NCBI GenBank assembly: GCA_002715305.1
Contig: PAYV01000005.1
Coordinates: 1-6,724, forward strand
Direction of reading: 5' to 3'
Source of the DNA: Rickettsiales bacterium
GTDB lineage: Bacteria; Pseudomonadota; Alphaproteobacteria; Methylaequorales; Methylaequoraceae
Length of the DNA stretch: 6,724 nt
Positions 1 to 6,460 of the stretch are shown piece by piece. Under the pieces are notes generated by a model that was given only the letters and a program-made list of their open reading frames with translations, made no database searches and had not been told where the DNA came from. The translations under genes and the position numbers were made by a program. How positions within the stretch are numbered: the stretch's first letter is position 1; each line of letters begins with the position of its first letter.

Positions 1-849
1 CCTGCAATTATTGGAAATGGGGCATACCAAATTAATTTACTAATTGATATGATTCTTGCATCAACCTTACCTGATGGTTCAATCTCTTATTTATATTACT
101 CAGATAGAATTAATCAGTTACCTCTTGGTGTATTTGGAATTGCAATAAGCACGGCACTTCTTCCACTTTTGTCTGAGCAAATAAAAAGAAATAAAAAACA
201 AGAATCTAAAAAAAGTATCTCTAATGCAATAAAATTTAGTTTTATTTTTTCAATACCATCAGCAACAGGAATTTTTTTACTCTCAAATGAAATTGTTAGT
301 TTTTTGTTTGAAAGAGGAGCATTTGACTCGTTAGATTCTGTCTTAACAAGTCAATCTTTGGTTGCACTATCTATAGGACTGCCAGCATTCATTTTAATAA
401 AAATTTTAGTTGTCCCATTTTTTGCTAATGAGGATACAAAAACACCAATTTATGTTTCTTTAGTAAGTATGGTCTTAAACTTAATTTTAAATTTAATATT
501 AATTCAAAAATATTTGCATGTTGGTCTTGCGATTGCCACATCAGTCTCTGCATGGGTAAATGCTTTTATTTTATTTTATATTCTTGAGAATAAAAAAATA
601 GTTTCTTTTGATAAAAGTATATTAATTGTACTTTTAAAAGTATTTATATGTTCATTTATAATGGGTTTATTTATACATTTGTTTATGCAGATAGATAAGT
701 CAATCATATTGGAAAACTTTTTTTCTGAGAAAAAAAATCTCTTACTCCTTATTGTAATTTTTTCTGCTAGTATTGCATACATTTTTATGATTTATCTATC
801 TAATATTAAGGAGATTAAAGGTATAAGATGGAGAAAAAAAATTGATTGA
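1..849 (+). CDS. murJ: Lipid II flippase MurJ (MviN), C-terminal part, 5' end outside window
   Basis: MurJ is an inner-membrane flippase of the MOP superfamily that moves the peptidoglycan precursor lipid II to the periplasmic face. The frame is open from base 1, so this is a 5'-truncated gene with about 282 residues visible; the family is usually a little over 500, so roughly the N-terminal half is missing. A methionine codon at 49 lies inside the protein and is not the start. The strongest family signature is the segment around SDRINQLPLGVFGIAISTALL, whose Asp (103-105) and Arg (106-108) appear to match the functionally important Asp-Arg pair of E. coli MurJ (D269/R270, from memory). It is followed by the LLPLLSE helix end, an FERGAFD loop and several hydrophobic helices, ending in a basic tail. 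The stop overlaps trpS by 8 bp, so the two are probably co-transcribed. Confidence is high for the family. Confidence 0.95.
   Translation, partial: PAIIGNGAYQINLLIDMILASTLPDGSISYLYYSDRINQLPLGVFGIAISTALLPLLSEQIKRNKKQESKKSISNAIKFSFIFSIPSATGIFLLSNEIVSFLFERGAFDSLDSVLTSQSLVALSIGLPAFILIKILVVPFFANEDTKTPIYVSLVSMVLNLILNLILIQKYLHVGLAIATSVSAWVNAFILFYILENKKIVSFDKSILIVLLKVFICSFIMGLFIHLFMQIDKSIILENFFSEKKNLLLLIVIFSASIAYIFMIYLSNIKEIKGIRWRKKID
830..833 (+). promoter_or_regulatory. Ribosome binding site deciding the TTG start of trpS
   Basis: GGAG lies 8 bases before the TTG at 842, inside the end of murJ. The trpS frame has an in-frame stop at 824-826 and no ATG between that stop and 842. The TTG is therefore the only start that keeps the conserved N-terminus, and this site supports it. 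Confidence 0.6.
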
Positions 850-1846
850 TGAATTAGTTTTCTCTGGAGTACAGCCTACTGGAAATCTTCACCTAGGGAA
901 TTATCTTGGCGCAATAAAAAATTGGGTAGAGCTTCAAAAAAAAAAAAATTGTATTTTTTGTATAGTAGATCTTCATGCAATAACAGTTGCTGAAAATAGA
1001 TCGAAGTTAAGAGAAAATACTCGAGAGGTTTTAGCAGCTTACATTGCGTCTGGAATCAAACCTGAAAAGAGTATCATTTTTTGCCAGTCATCTATTCCTT
1101 CTCACTCAGAATTAGCATGGATATTGAGTTGTCATACTCCAATTGGATGGCTTAATAGAATGACACAATTTAAGGATAAGGCTGGAAAAAATAAAGAAAA
1201 AGCTCCATTAGGACTTTATTCTTATCCAGTTTTAATGGCAGCAGATATTTTACTTTATAAGTCTACTCATGTTCCTGTAGGTGAAGACCAAAAACAACAC
1301 CTTGAGTTAAGTAGAGATATTGCGCAAAGTTTTAATAGATTTTATAATAATAATTTCTTTCCTATTCCAGAACCAATTATTACTGGAAGCGCTACCAGGG
1401 TAATGAGTTTAAAAAATGGACTAAATAAAATGAGTAAATCAGACCCCTCAGATTACTCAAGAATAAATCTTATGGATCAAACCGACGATATAAGAAAAAA
1501 GATTTTGAAAGCAAAAACAGATTCGTCTCCATTTCCAACTAATGAAGATGATTTAAGTAAAAGGCCCGAGGTAAAAAATCTGGTCAATATTTTTTGTGCA
1601 TTTAAAGATATAAATAAAAATTTAATTTTTAAAGATTATGAAGGGAATGATTTTAAAAAATTTAAGGAAGATCTTTTTGAACTTGTCATTGATGAGATTT
1701 CTAAAATTTCGTTTGAAATGACAAAGCTTCTCAGAGATAAGTCATACATTGATGAAATTTTATCTCAAGGAAACCAAAGAGCTTTAGAAATTGCGTCAAA
1801 AAACATCAAATCAATAAAAGAGATTATAGGTTTTTCAAGATCATGA
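842..1846 (+). CDS. trpS: Tryptophanyl-tRNA synthetase (class Ic)
   Basis: Cytoplasmic enzyme that charges tRNA-Trp with tryptophan using ATP. The 334-residue length is normal for bacterial TrpS. The HIGH-equivalent motif is in FSGVQPTGNLHLGNY (HLGN at residues 17-20). The substrate-binding region contains IVDLHAIT (41-48), MAADILLY (132-139) and GEDQKQHLEL (147-156). The second ATP signature KMSKS sits intact at residues 196-200. The start is TTG at 842, chosen because a GGAG site lies 8 bases upstream, the frame closes at 824-826, and the protein then begins a few residues before the conserved SGVQPTG. The gene overlaps murJ by 8 bp and the following permease by 4 bp (ATGA), which suggests translational coupling. 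A run of 13 A at 936-948 encodes part of QKKKN and does not break the frame. Identification is secure. Confidence 0.98.
   Translation: MIDELVFSGVQPTGNLHLGNYLGAIKNWVELQKKKNCIFCIVDLHAITVAENRSKLRENTREVLAAYIASGIKPEKSIIFCQSSIPSHSELAWILSCHTPIGWLNRMTQFKDKAGKNKEKAPLGLYSYPVLMAADILLYKSTHVPVGEDQKQHLELSRDIAQSFNRFYNNNFFPIPEPIITGSATRVMSLKNGLNKMSKSDPSDYSRINLMDQTDDIRKKILKAKTDSSPFPTNEDDLSKRPEVKNLVNIFCAFKDINKNLIFKDYEGNDFKKFKEDLFELVIDEISKISFEMTKLLRDKSYIDEILSQGNQRALEIASKNIKSIKEIIGFSRS
936..948 (+). repeat. 13-base poly-A tract inside trpS
   Basis: Thirteen consecutive A residues within the coding sequence, read as the end of a Gln codon, three Lys codons and the start of an Asn codon. Such runs are prone to polymerase slippage and to sequencing or assembly length errors, but here the reading frame is intact on both sides. 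Confidence 0.9.
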
Positions 1847-2757
1847 GTTTTTATCTTCCAATAGCTGAGATCCAGATAAATATTTTGGTAATACTCTTTT
1901 TTGGTTTTTTGGTAGGTTTTATGTCAGGTTTATTTGGGGTGGGTGGAGGTTTTTTAATGACACCATTATTAATTTTTATGGGAATACCTCCGTCAACAGC
2001 AGTTGGAACAGAAGCAGTACAAATTTTAGGATCATCAGTTTCAGGTGCAATTGCTCATGGAAGAAAAAAAAATATAGATTATGAAATAGGAATTTTTCTT
2101 CTAATTGGAGGTATTTTTGGATCCACCGTTGGTGTCATTATCTTTAATTTTTTAAAAGAATCTGGAAATATTGATCTTATTATTAACATTTTATATGTAA
2201 TTTTTTTAGCAACAATTGGTGTTTTGATGCTTATTGAAAGTACTTTATCAATTCTAAGAAAAGATGAAATTCAGATTAGAAAGAAAAAAAGAAGAACTTT
2301 TTCAGATTATTTGCCGATGAAACTTCGATTTAAAAGATCTAAAATATATATTTCAATCTTTTTACCATTAACTGTAGGAATTATTGTAGGACTTCTATCT
2401 GCATTAATGGGTGTTGGCGGTGGTTTTATAATGGTTCCTGCTATGATCTATTTATTTAGAATGAACACAATTTCTGCAATTGGAACTTCACTATTCCAAA
2501 TAGTATTTATTACACTTAATGTTTCAATTCTTCAAGCCACATACAATCAGTCTGTAGATTTAATTTTGGCAATTTTCCTTTTAATTGGGGGGGTGATTGG
2601 TGCACAATTTGGCTCGAAACTAACTTCTAGATTCAGAGGGGAACAAATAAGAGTTTTGTTAGCAATAATTGTTATGATTGTGTGCTTTTGTATGGGGTTA
2701 GAATTAATAAGTGAACCATCAATGAATTCAAGAATCATAATTAGAGGTACAAACTAA
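1843..2757 (+). CDS. TauE/SafE (TSUP) family membrane permease
   Basis: A 304-residue polytopic inner-membrane protein of the TauE/SafE (TSUP) family. Members move small anions, typically sulfur-containing compounds or organic acids; the substrate here is unknown. The protein shows the family's internal duplication. Each half carries a GVGGGF motif followed by a conserved Pro (SGLFGVGGGFLMTPLL, GVGGG at 32-36; SALMGVGGGFIMVPAM, GVGGG at 190-194), then an (A/I)(V/I)GT segment (AVGTEAVQ at 53-60; AIGTSLFQ at 212-219). The halves are joined by a Lys/Arg-rich loop at about 138-168. The ATG overlaps the trpS stop (ATGA). The stop overlaps the ATG of the next gene by 1 bp. From memory, alphaproteobacterial members of this subgroup commonly sit next to a TIGR02186 protein, as here, so the two probably act together; that link is inference. 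The family call is firm, any sulfite or sulfonate role is not. Confidence 0.92.
   Translation: MSFYLPIAEIQINILVILFFGFLVGFMSGLFGVGGGFLMTPLLIFMGIPPSTAVGTEAVQILGSSVSGAIAHGRKKNIDYEIGIFLLIGGIFGSTVGVIIFNFLKESGNIDLIINILYVIFLATIGVLMLIESTLSILRKDEIQIRKKKRRTFSDYLPMKLRFKRSKIYISIFLPLTVGIIVGLLSALMGVGGGFIMVPAMIYLFRMNTISAIGTSLFQIVFITLNVSILQATYNQSVDLILAIFLLIGGVIGAQFGSKLTSRFRGEQIRVLLAIIVMIVCFCMGLELISEPSMNSRIIIRGTN
2743..2747 (+). promoter_or_regulatory. Ribosome binding site for the TIGR02186-like gene
   Basis: AGAGG located 9 bases before the ATG at 2757, inside the end of the permease gene. It supports translation of the downstream gene from that ATG, which overlaps the permease stop by one base. Confidence 0.55.
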
Positions 2758-3458
2758 TGTTAAGATTAATAATTCTAATATTGTTATTTCATAAAACTGC
2801 TTTCTCAGATGTTCTCACATTTGATATTTCAAATAAATTTGTAAGTATTTCAGAAAATAAATTAGAGCCAGATTTTACAATTTATGGATTTACTAACTTT
2901 AAGGACTCTATTGTAGTCAAGATCAAAGGTCCTTCACAAAAAGTTATTCTGCAAAAGAAAAAAAAATTATACAAAATGTGGACATGGAATAAAACGGGTG
3001 AATTTTCATATCCAGGTCTATCTCACTATTATACGAATAAGGAAAGTAAAGAAATTGATTTTGAAATCAAAAAAGATTTAGTTGATGAAATAAAATTAAT
3101 TGGTAAAGATGATGACAATTTAAAGAAAGAGTTAATTGAGAAAAAGAGAACTATTGGTCTATTTCTGATTAAAAATGACTCTTTTAAGAAGATTAATAAA
3201 GAAATCCCTGGTTTTTTTAAAATCCCAATTTACCTTCCCAAAAATTCACCGGCAGGAAAATATAACGTTAGTATGAGCATAGTTAATAAAGTAAATACAT
3301 ATGAAACATCTAAACAGCAAATTGTTGTAAAGAAACCAGGACTTAGTTCCTTTGTATATCAATTTGCCCATAAATATTCTTTTATATATGCAATATTTTC
3401 TGTTATAATAGCTATTGGTCTTGGTTTGATTGCAGGGATTTTATTTAGGAAATTTTAA
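2757..3458 (+). CDS. TIGR02186-like (Alph_Pro_TM) exported, C-terminally membrane-anchored protein of unknown function
   Basis: A 233-residue protein resembling the alphaproteobacterial TIGR02186/Alph_Pro_TM family, whose function is unknown. Residues 1-17 form a likely signal peptide (short basic start, LIILILLF core, AFS before the probable cleavage site). The body (about 18-205) is predicted to lie in the periplasm. It includes the family-like stretch around KIKGPSQKVILQKKKKLYKMW (57-75), then a Pro-Gly-Leu and Tyr-rich segment near 86-92. One hydrophobic helix at about 208-230 (YSFIYAIFSVIIAIGLGLIAG) anchors it, with a short basic C-terminus in the cytoplasm. The start overlaps the permease stop (TAATG) and has an AGAGG site upstream. 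The coupling and topology suggest a periplasmic partner or substrate-handling subunit of the permease; this is inference. It looks somewhat shorter than I recall for the family. Confidence 0.8.
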   Translation: MLRLIILILLFHKTAFSDVLTFDISNKFVSISENKLEPDFTIYGFTNFKDSIVVKIKGPSQKVILQKKKKLYKMWTWNKTGEFSYPGLSHYYTNKESKEIDFEIKKDLVDEIKLIGKDDDNLKKELIEKKRTIGLFLIKNDSFKKINKEIPGFFKIPIYLPKNSPAGKYNVSMSIVNKVNTYETSKQQIVVKKPGLSSFVYQFAHKYSFIYAIFSVIIAIGLGLIAGILFRKF

Positions 3459-3460
3459 TA

Positions 3461-3928
3461 ATGAATAAAGAACTCAACTTTCTGGTTGTTTTAGATGATT
3501 CTGAGGAAATGTTTAAGGCATTAAAATATGCAGCATTAAGATCTTTGAGAACAAATGGTAGGGTTGCAATTTTATATACATTTGACACACTTGATTTTAG
3601 TCACTGGAAAGCAGTAGAAGATATAGCTGAAGCTGAATCTAGAGATGAAGCTGAATCTAAAATAAAAAAATACGAGAATTTTGTTCTTAAATTTACAGAC
3701 AGGAAGCCCAAAAAATTTATTATGAAGGGAGATAGAATAGAGTGTATTATTGATTTTTTAAATTCTAATAAATTTATTTCAAATTTTGTATTAGCAGCAT
3801 CATCAAGCAATGCTGGTCCTGGTCAGCTAATAACCTCTTTTACAGGAAAGTATAGGTCTAAAATAAAAGTTCCAATTACAATAATTCCGTCTGATTTAAG
3901 TGAAGAAGAAATTGACAACTTATCTTAA
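3461..3928 (+). CDS. Universal stress protein (UspA-like) family protein
   Basis: A 155-residue cytoplasmic protein with the Usp alpha/beta fold. The first strand is LNFLVVLDDSEE (5-16), followed by the LKYAALRSLR helix, the VAILYTFD strand (35-42), a charged helix with two EAES units (57-67), and the final VPITIIP strand (137-143). The family nucleotide loop is present only in variant form, AASSSNAGPGQLITSFTGKY (112-131), rather than the classic G-x2-G-x9-G-(S/T), so ATP binding is uncertain. The conserved tail PSDLSEEEID resembles alphaproteobacterial Usp proteins found near trpS and nfu genes. An AGGA site at 3447-3450 precedes the ATG, which follows the upstream stop by 2 bp. Specific function is unknown; family assignment is good. 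Confidence 0.87.
   Translation: MNKELNFLVVLDDSEEMFKALKYAALRSLRTNGRVAILYTFDTLDFSHWKAVEDIAEAESRDEAESKIKKYENFVLKFTDRKPKKFIMKGDRIECIIDFLNSNKFISNFVLAASSSNAGPGQLITSFTGKYRSKIKVPITIIPSDLSEEEIDNLS
3628..3659 (+). repeat. Short 18-base-period direct repeat in the Usp gene
   Basis: The 14-base unit TGAAGCTGAATCTA occurs at 3628-3641 and again at 3646-3659, offset by exactly 18 bases (six codons). It encodes two EAES units in a charged helix. The frame is kept, so it looks like a small in-frame duplication or chance similarity in a Glu/Ala-rich helix. Confidence 0.6.
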
Positions 3929-3946
3929 TAACACTATTTTTAATAT

Positions 3947-4510
3947 ATGTTTATTCAGACAGAAATTACACCTAACCCATTAACATTAAAATTTATTCCT
4001 GGCAGGAAACTGATGGAAAAGGGTACAATTGAGTTTAAATCTTCTAAAGATGCAGAATCATTTGCATTAGCAAAACGTCTTTTTAGTGAAGGATATATTT
4101 CTAATGTATTTGTAGGAGAAGACTTTTTATCAATTACAAAATCTCAAGAAGTCGATTGGGAGGTTATAAAGCCAAATGTTCTTTCAATCATAACAGATTT
4201 TTTAACTTCAAATGATAAGATTATAATCACAGAAGACAAGAAAAGTTCTAAGAAAAAAAAATATAATGAAAAAGAACAAGAAATAGTCAAACAAATTGAA
4301 GAAATTTTAGATCAAAGAATTAAACCAGCGGTTGCACAAGATGGAGGCGATATACAATTTGTTAAATTTGAAAGTGGTATAGTCTTTCTTGAGATGAGAG
4401 GAGCATGTTCTGGATGTCCAAGCTCAGTACTAACATTAAAGTCTGGAATTGAAAATATGCTTAAATATTATATCCCTGAAATTGTCTCTGTGGAAGCAGT
4501 GAATGGGTGA
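3947..4510 (+). CDS. Nfu-type iron-sulfur cluster scaffold/carrier protein (NFU1-like)
   Basis: Cytoplasmic protein that carries an assembled Fe-S cluster to target enzymes. It has 187 residues in two domains. The N-terminal Nfu_N domain (about 1-87) begins with the hallmark MFIQTEITPNPLTLKFIPG. A Lys-rich linker follows (about 95-106). The C-terminal NifU-like domain (about 107-187) contains IKPAVAQDGGDIQFV and the cluster-binding CSGC motif, with both cysteines intact at residues 154 and 157. This is the architecture of mitochondrial NFU1 and its alphaproteobacterial relatives. It differs from E. coli NfuA, whose N-terminal domain is a degenerate A-type domain. The ATG follows the Usp gene after 18 bases that contain no clear ribosome binding site. 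The stop overlaps the next gene by 8 bp. Annotations often label such proteins NifU family. Confidence 0.95.
   Translation: MFIQTEITPNPLTLKFIPGRKLMEKGTIEFKSSKDAESFALAKRLFSEGYISNVFVGEDFLSITKSQEVDWEVIKPNVLSIITDFLTSNDKIIITEDKKSSKKKKYNEKEQEIVKQIEEILDQRIKPAVAQDGGDIQFVKFESGIVFLEMRGACSGCPSSVLTLKSGIENMLKYYIPEIVSVEAVNG
4492..4496 (+). promoter_or_regulatory. Ribosome binding site for the Bax-like gene
   Basis: GGAAG located 6 bases before the ATG at 4503, within the last codons of the Nfu gene. It supports the start at 4503, which gives an 8-bp overlap with the upstream gene. Confidence 0.55.
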
Positions 4511-5450
4511 ACGCTCACTTTATAAAAATTTAATTTACTTTCTTATAACATTAGTTGCTTTGAATTTAGCCATTGGCTTTTACAAGGGGATTTCAAAAAG
4601 TTATAAAAAACAAACTGAAAGAGTAAATTTCAGTATTTTAGGAAAAGAAGAACCTCGAAATTACTCCTCACAAAAAACAGTTGACTTTATTAATGAAGCA
4701 AATGAGATGATAGGAATTTTTCAGAAATATGATTTCTCTGTTGATTCATTTTTAAATAACCAAAAGTCAAATTTAATAATTTTTTCGTCCTTACCAAAAG
4801 ACTTTATGTCAATTGAACCAGTTAAGGAAAGAAAAAACTTATTCATTAATACACTTCTACCTATAATTTTTATTGAAAATAAAAAGATTATTGATGATCG
4901 AAAAAGAATTTTAGAATGGTGGAGAGAATCTGAAGGAGATGTTTATTCTAGAGATTTCTGGCCTTCATGGTTATTTGAATTAAGCGAAAAGTATGATTCT
5001 GAAGAAGCTAATCTAGGTAATCTTTTAATGAAAGTTGATGTAATTCCAATATCACTTGCTTTAGCCCAATCAGCAATTGAGAGTGGTTGGGGAACATCAC
5101 GATATCTGAGAGAGGGAAACTCAATATATGGTCAATATACTTTTGATAAAGAGAAAGGGATACTTCCTCAGAAACGTGAAAAAGGAAAAGAATTTCTTGT
5201 TAGAAAATTCAGCAATCTCTCTGACTCCACAAGATCTTATATTAAGAATTTAAATACTCATAATGCTTATGAAAAATTTAGGCAGGAAAGAAGAACAATG
5301 AGAATGAATGGAGAAGTTTTGTCTGGTAAAACTTTAGCAACATATCTTGTCAATTATTCAGAAAGAAGGAAAGCATATGTAAGAGATTTAAAGAATTTAA
5401 TTGAAAGTAATAATTTTATGAAGTTTGATTATATAGAATTTAATAATTAA
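4503..5450 (+). CDS. Bax-like membrane-anchored glucosaminidase (GH73 family)
   Basis: A 315-residue protein predicted to hydrolyse peptidoglycan glycan strands at the periplasmic face of the inner membrane. Residues about 8-28 form one hydrophobic segment (LIYFLITLVALNLAIGF) that serves as signal anchor. A low-complexity stalk follows to about 100. The Bax-type module then starts with VKERKNLFINTLLPII (107-122), NKKIIDDRKRI (126-136), and the glucosaminidase core IPISLALAQSAIESGWGTSR (181-200). Glu193 is the probable catalytic acid. The motif NSIYGQYTF and the C-terminal NLNTHNAYEKFR match E. coli Bax closely by memory. The gene is translationally coupled to the Nfu gene by an 8-bp overlap with a GGAAG site before it. 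It is the last gene of the plus-strand unit; its TAA stop shares bases with the stop of the convergent deacetylase gene. Substrate bond specificity is inferred from family only. Confidence 0.9.
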   Translation: MGERSLYKNLIYFLITLVALNLAIGFYKGISKSYKKQTERVNFSILGKEEPRNYSSQKTVDFINEANEMIGIFQKYDFSVDSFLNNQKSNLIIFSSLPKDFMSIEPVKERKNLFINTLLPIIFIENKKIIDDRKRILEWWRESEGDVYSRDFWPSWLFELSEKYDSEEANLGNLLMKVDVIPISLALAQSAIESGWGTSRYLREGNSIYGQYTFDKEKGILPQKREKGKEFLVRKFSNLSDSTRSYIKNLNTHNAYEKFRQERRTMRMNGEVLSGKTLATYLVNYSERRKAYVRDLKNLIESNNFMKFDYIEFNN

Positions 5451-6460
5451 TTTTTTCTTACATAAAAAGTTTTTCCAAACCAATATATTTCCTTTTTATT
5501 TTTAACAAAAGTACAATTAAGTCTGTAATTTTTTTTTTCCTCTAGTCCTGAAATTTTAAGATATTTTTGATAATTATTATTTTTTATTTTGATAATTTTG
5601 GCTGAATTATTTATATAACATTTTATTTTATCGGCTAAATAAGCTGATGAAAATTCAACAAGAAAATTCTCATTTTTTATTATAGTATCGGCAGGAGAAA
5701 AATTAGAAAGTTTTAGTGGCTTAGTATTTACAATCATTTCAAATCTTTCGATACTTCCAAATTCTGAATTTATAGGGAATCTAGGAAGAAAATATTGATC
5801 TGATTCTATATCGATTGGACCAGAATTCTGCGTAAATGCTAAATCAAAGCCAATTCTTTTTAAAATATATTTAGTTTTTTGAGAATTCTCTCCATAGGGA
5901 TATGAAAATATTGACGGAAAAAATCCTAGATTACTTTTAATTTTTTTTTGAGCATTCAAAATAGTATCAATAATTTCATCTTCGTTTTGATTTAACAAAC
6001 TCTCATGATTTGAGGTATGATTAAAAAATTCTACATTATCTGAATGCATTTCTTTAATCATATCCCAACTCATGAAATCAGAATTTTTCTCATTACTCAC
6101 AAAATCAGTTGATAAAAAAACGCTAAATGGAAATTTGAAAGATTTTAATATTGGATAGGCATGATTATAAACACTTTTGTAACCATCATCAATGGTTATA
6201 AAAACGGCATTTTTTGGGATAGTTTCTTTTTTTTTAAAAAAAGAGACCAAGTAAGATAATGGAAGAACATTAAAATTATTTTCTTTTAAAAAATTCATTT
6301 GTTTTACAAATTCATTTGTACTTATGTTTGTTGAACTAAGTTCTGTTTGGTTAAATCGGTGATACATTAGAACCACTATAGAACTTTCAATAGAATATGT
6401 TATCTTCGCAAAAAAGAAAAAAAACAAAAAGAAAAAAATACGAATCATCATCAATATCAA
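5447..6460 (-). CDS. Secreted polysaccharide deacetylase (CE4/NodB domain) with C-terminal extension
   Basis: Predicted metal-dependent deacetylase of an N-acetylated surface polymer, 337 residues. A signal peptide is clear (residues 1-23), with a core almost entirely of Phe and a cleavage site near TYS. The NodB domain opens with VVLMYHRF (29-36), as in PgaB-like enzymes. It holds motif 1 TIDDG (89-93, base and metal-ligand Asp91/Asp92), motif 2 HTSNH (148-152, metal His residues), motif 3 SYPYG (186-190) and LPRF (225-228). Residues about 250-337 form a separate beta-rich tail with two cysteines (281, 316) that could pair; it may be an Ig/Fn3-like binding domain. The TTG start at 6460 overlaps the dipeptidase stop by 4 bp (TTGA). 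ATG codons at 6451 or 6448 would shorten the signal peptide by 3 or 4 residues and are equally plausible, since no ribosome binding site is evident. The true substrate (peptidoglycan, capsule or other glycan) cannot be told. Confidence 0.9.
   Translation of the reverse strand: MILMMIRIFFFLFFFFFAKITYSIESSIVVLMYHRFNQTELSSTNISTNEFVKQMNFLKENNFNVLPLSYLVSFFKKKETIPKNAVFITIDDGYKSVYNHAYPILKSFKFPFSVFLSTDFVSNEKNSDFMSWDMIKEMHSDNVEFFNHTSNHESLLNQNEDEIIDTILNAQKKIKSNLGFFPSIFSYPYGENSQKTKYILKRIGFDLAFTQNSGPIDIESDQYFLPRFPINSEFGSIERFEMIVNTKPLKLSNFSPADTIIKNENFLVEFSSAYLADKIKCYINNSAKIIKIKNNNYQKYLKISGLEEKKNYRLNCTFVKNKKEIYWFGKTFYVRKN

Noticed and set aside
576..782. Minus-strand open frame of 68 codons inside murJ
   Set aside because: It lies wholly within the well-supported murJ frame and its translation resembles no family; it is an antisense shadow in AT-rich sequence.
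2547..2738. Minus-strand open frame of 63 codons inside the permease gene
   Set aside because: It is antisense to conserved transmembrane coding sequence, with no ribosome binding site or recognisable product.
3601..3810. Minus-strand open frame of 69 codons inside the Usp gene
   Set aside because: It is the antisense shadow of a conserved Usp frame; its Ser/Ala repeats only mirror the EAES repeat.
3929..3946. 18-base gap before the Nfu gene as a possible promoter
   Set aside because: It is AT-rich like everything here and too short to hold a -35/-10 pair with a transcription start; no distinct signal was seen.
5415..5485. Possible terminator between the convergent genes
   Set aside because: The T run at 5451-5456 is not preceded by a stable GC-containing stem. 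The nearby AATTAATT palindrome and the distant GTTTG/CAAAC pair are too weak or too far apart.
6400..6440. A-rich stretch suspected as a sequencing artefact or promoter element
   Set aside because: On the minus strand it encodes the Phe-rich core of a sensible signal peptide in an intact frame, so coding explains it.
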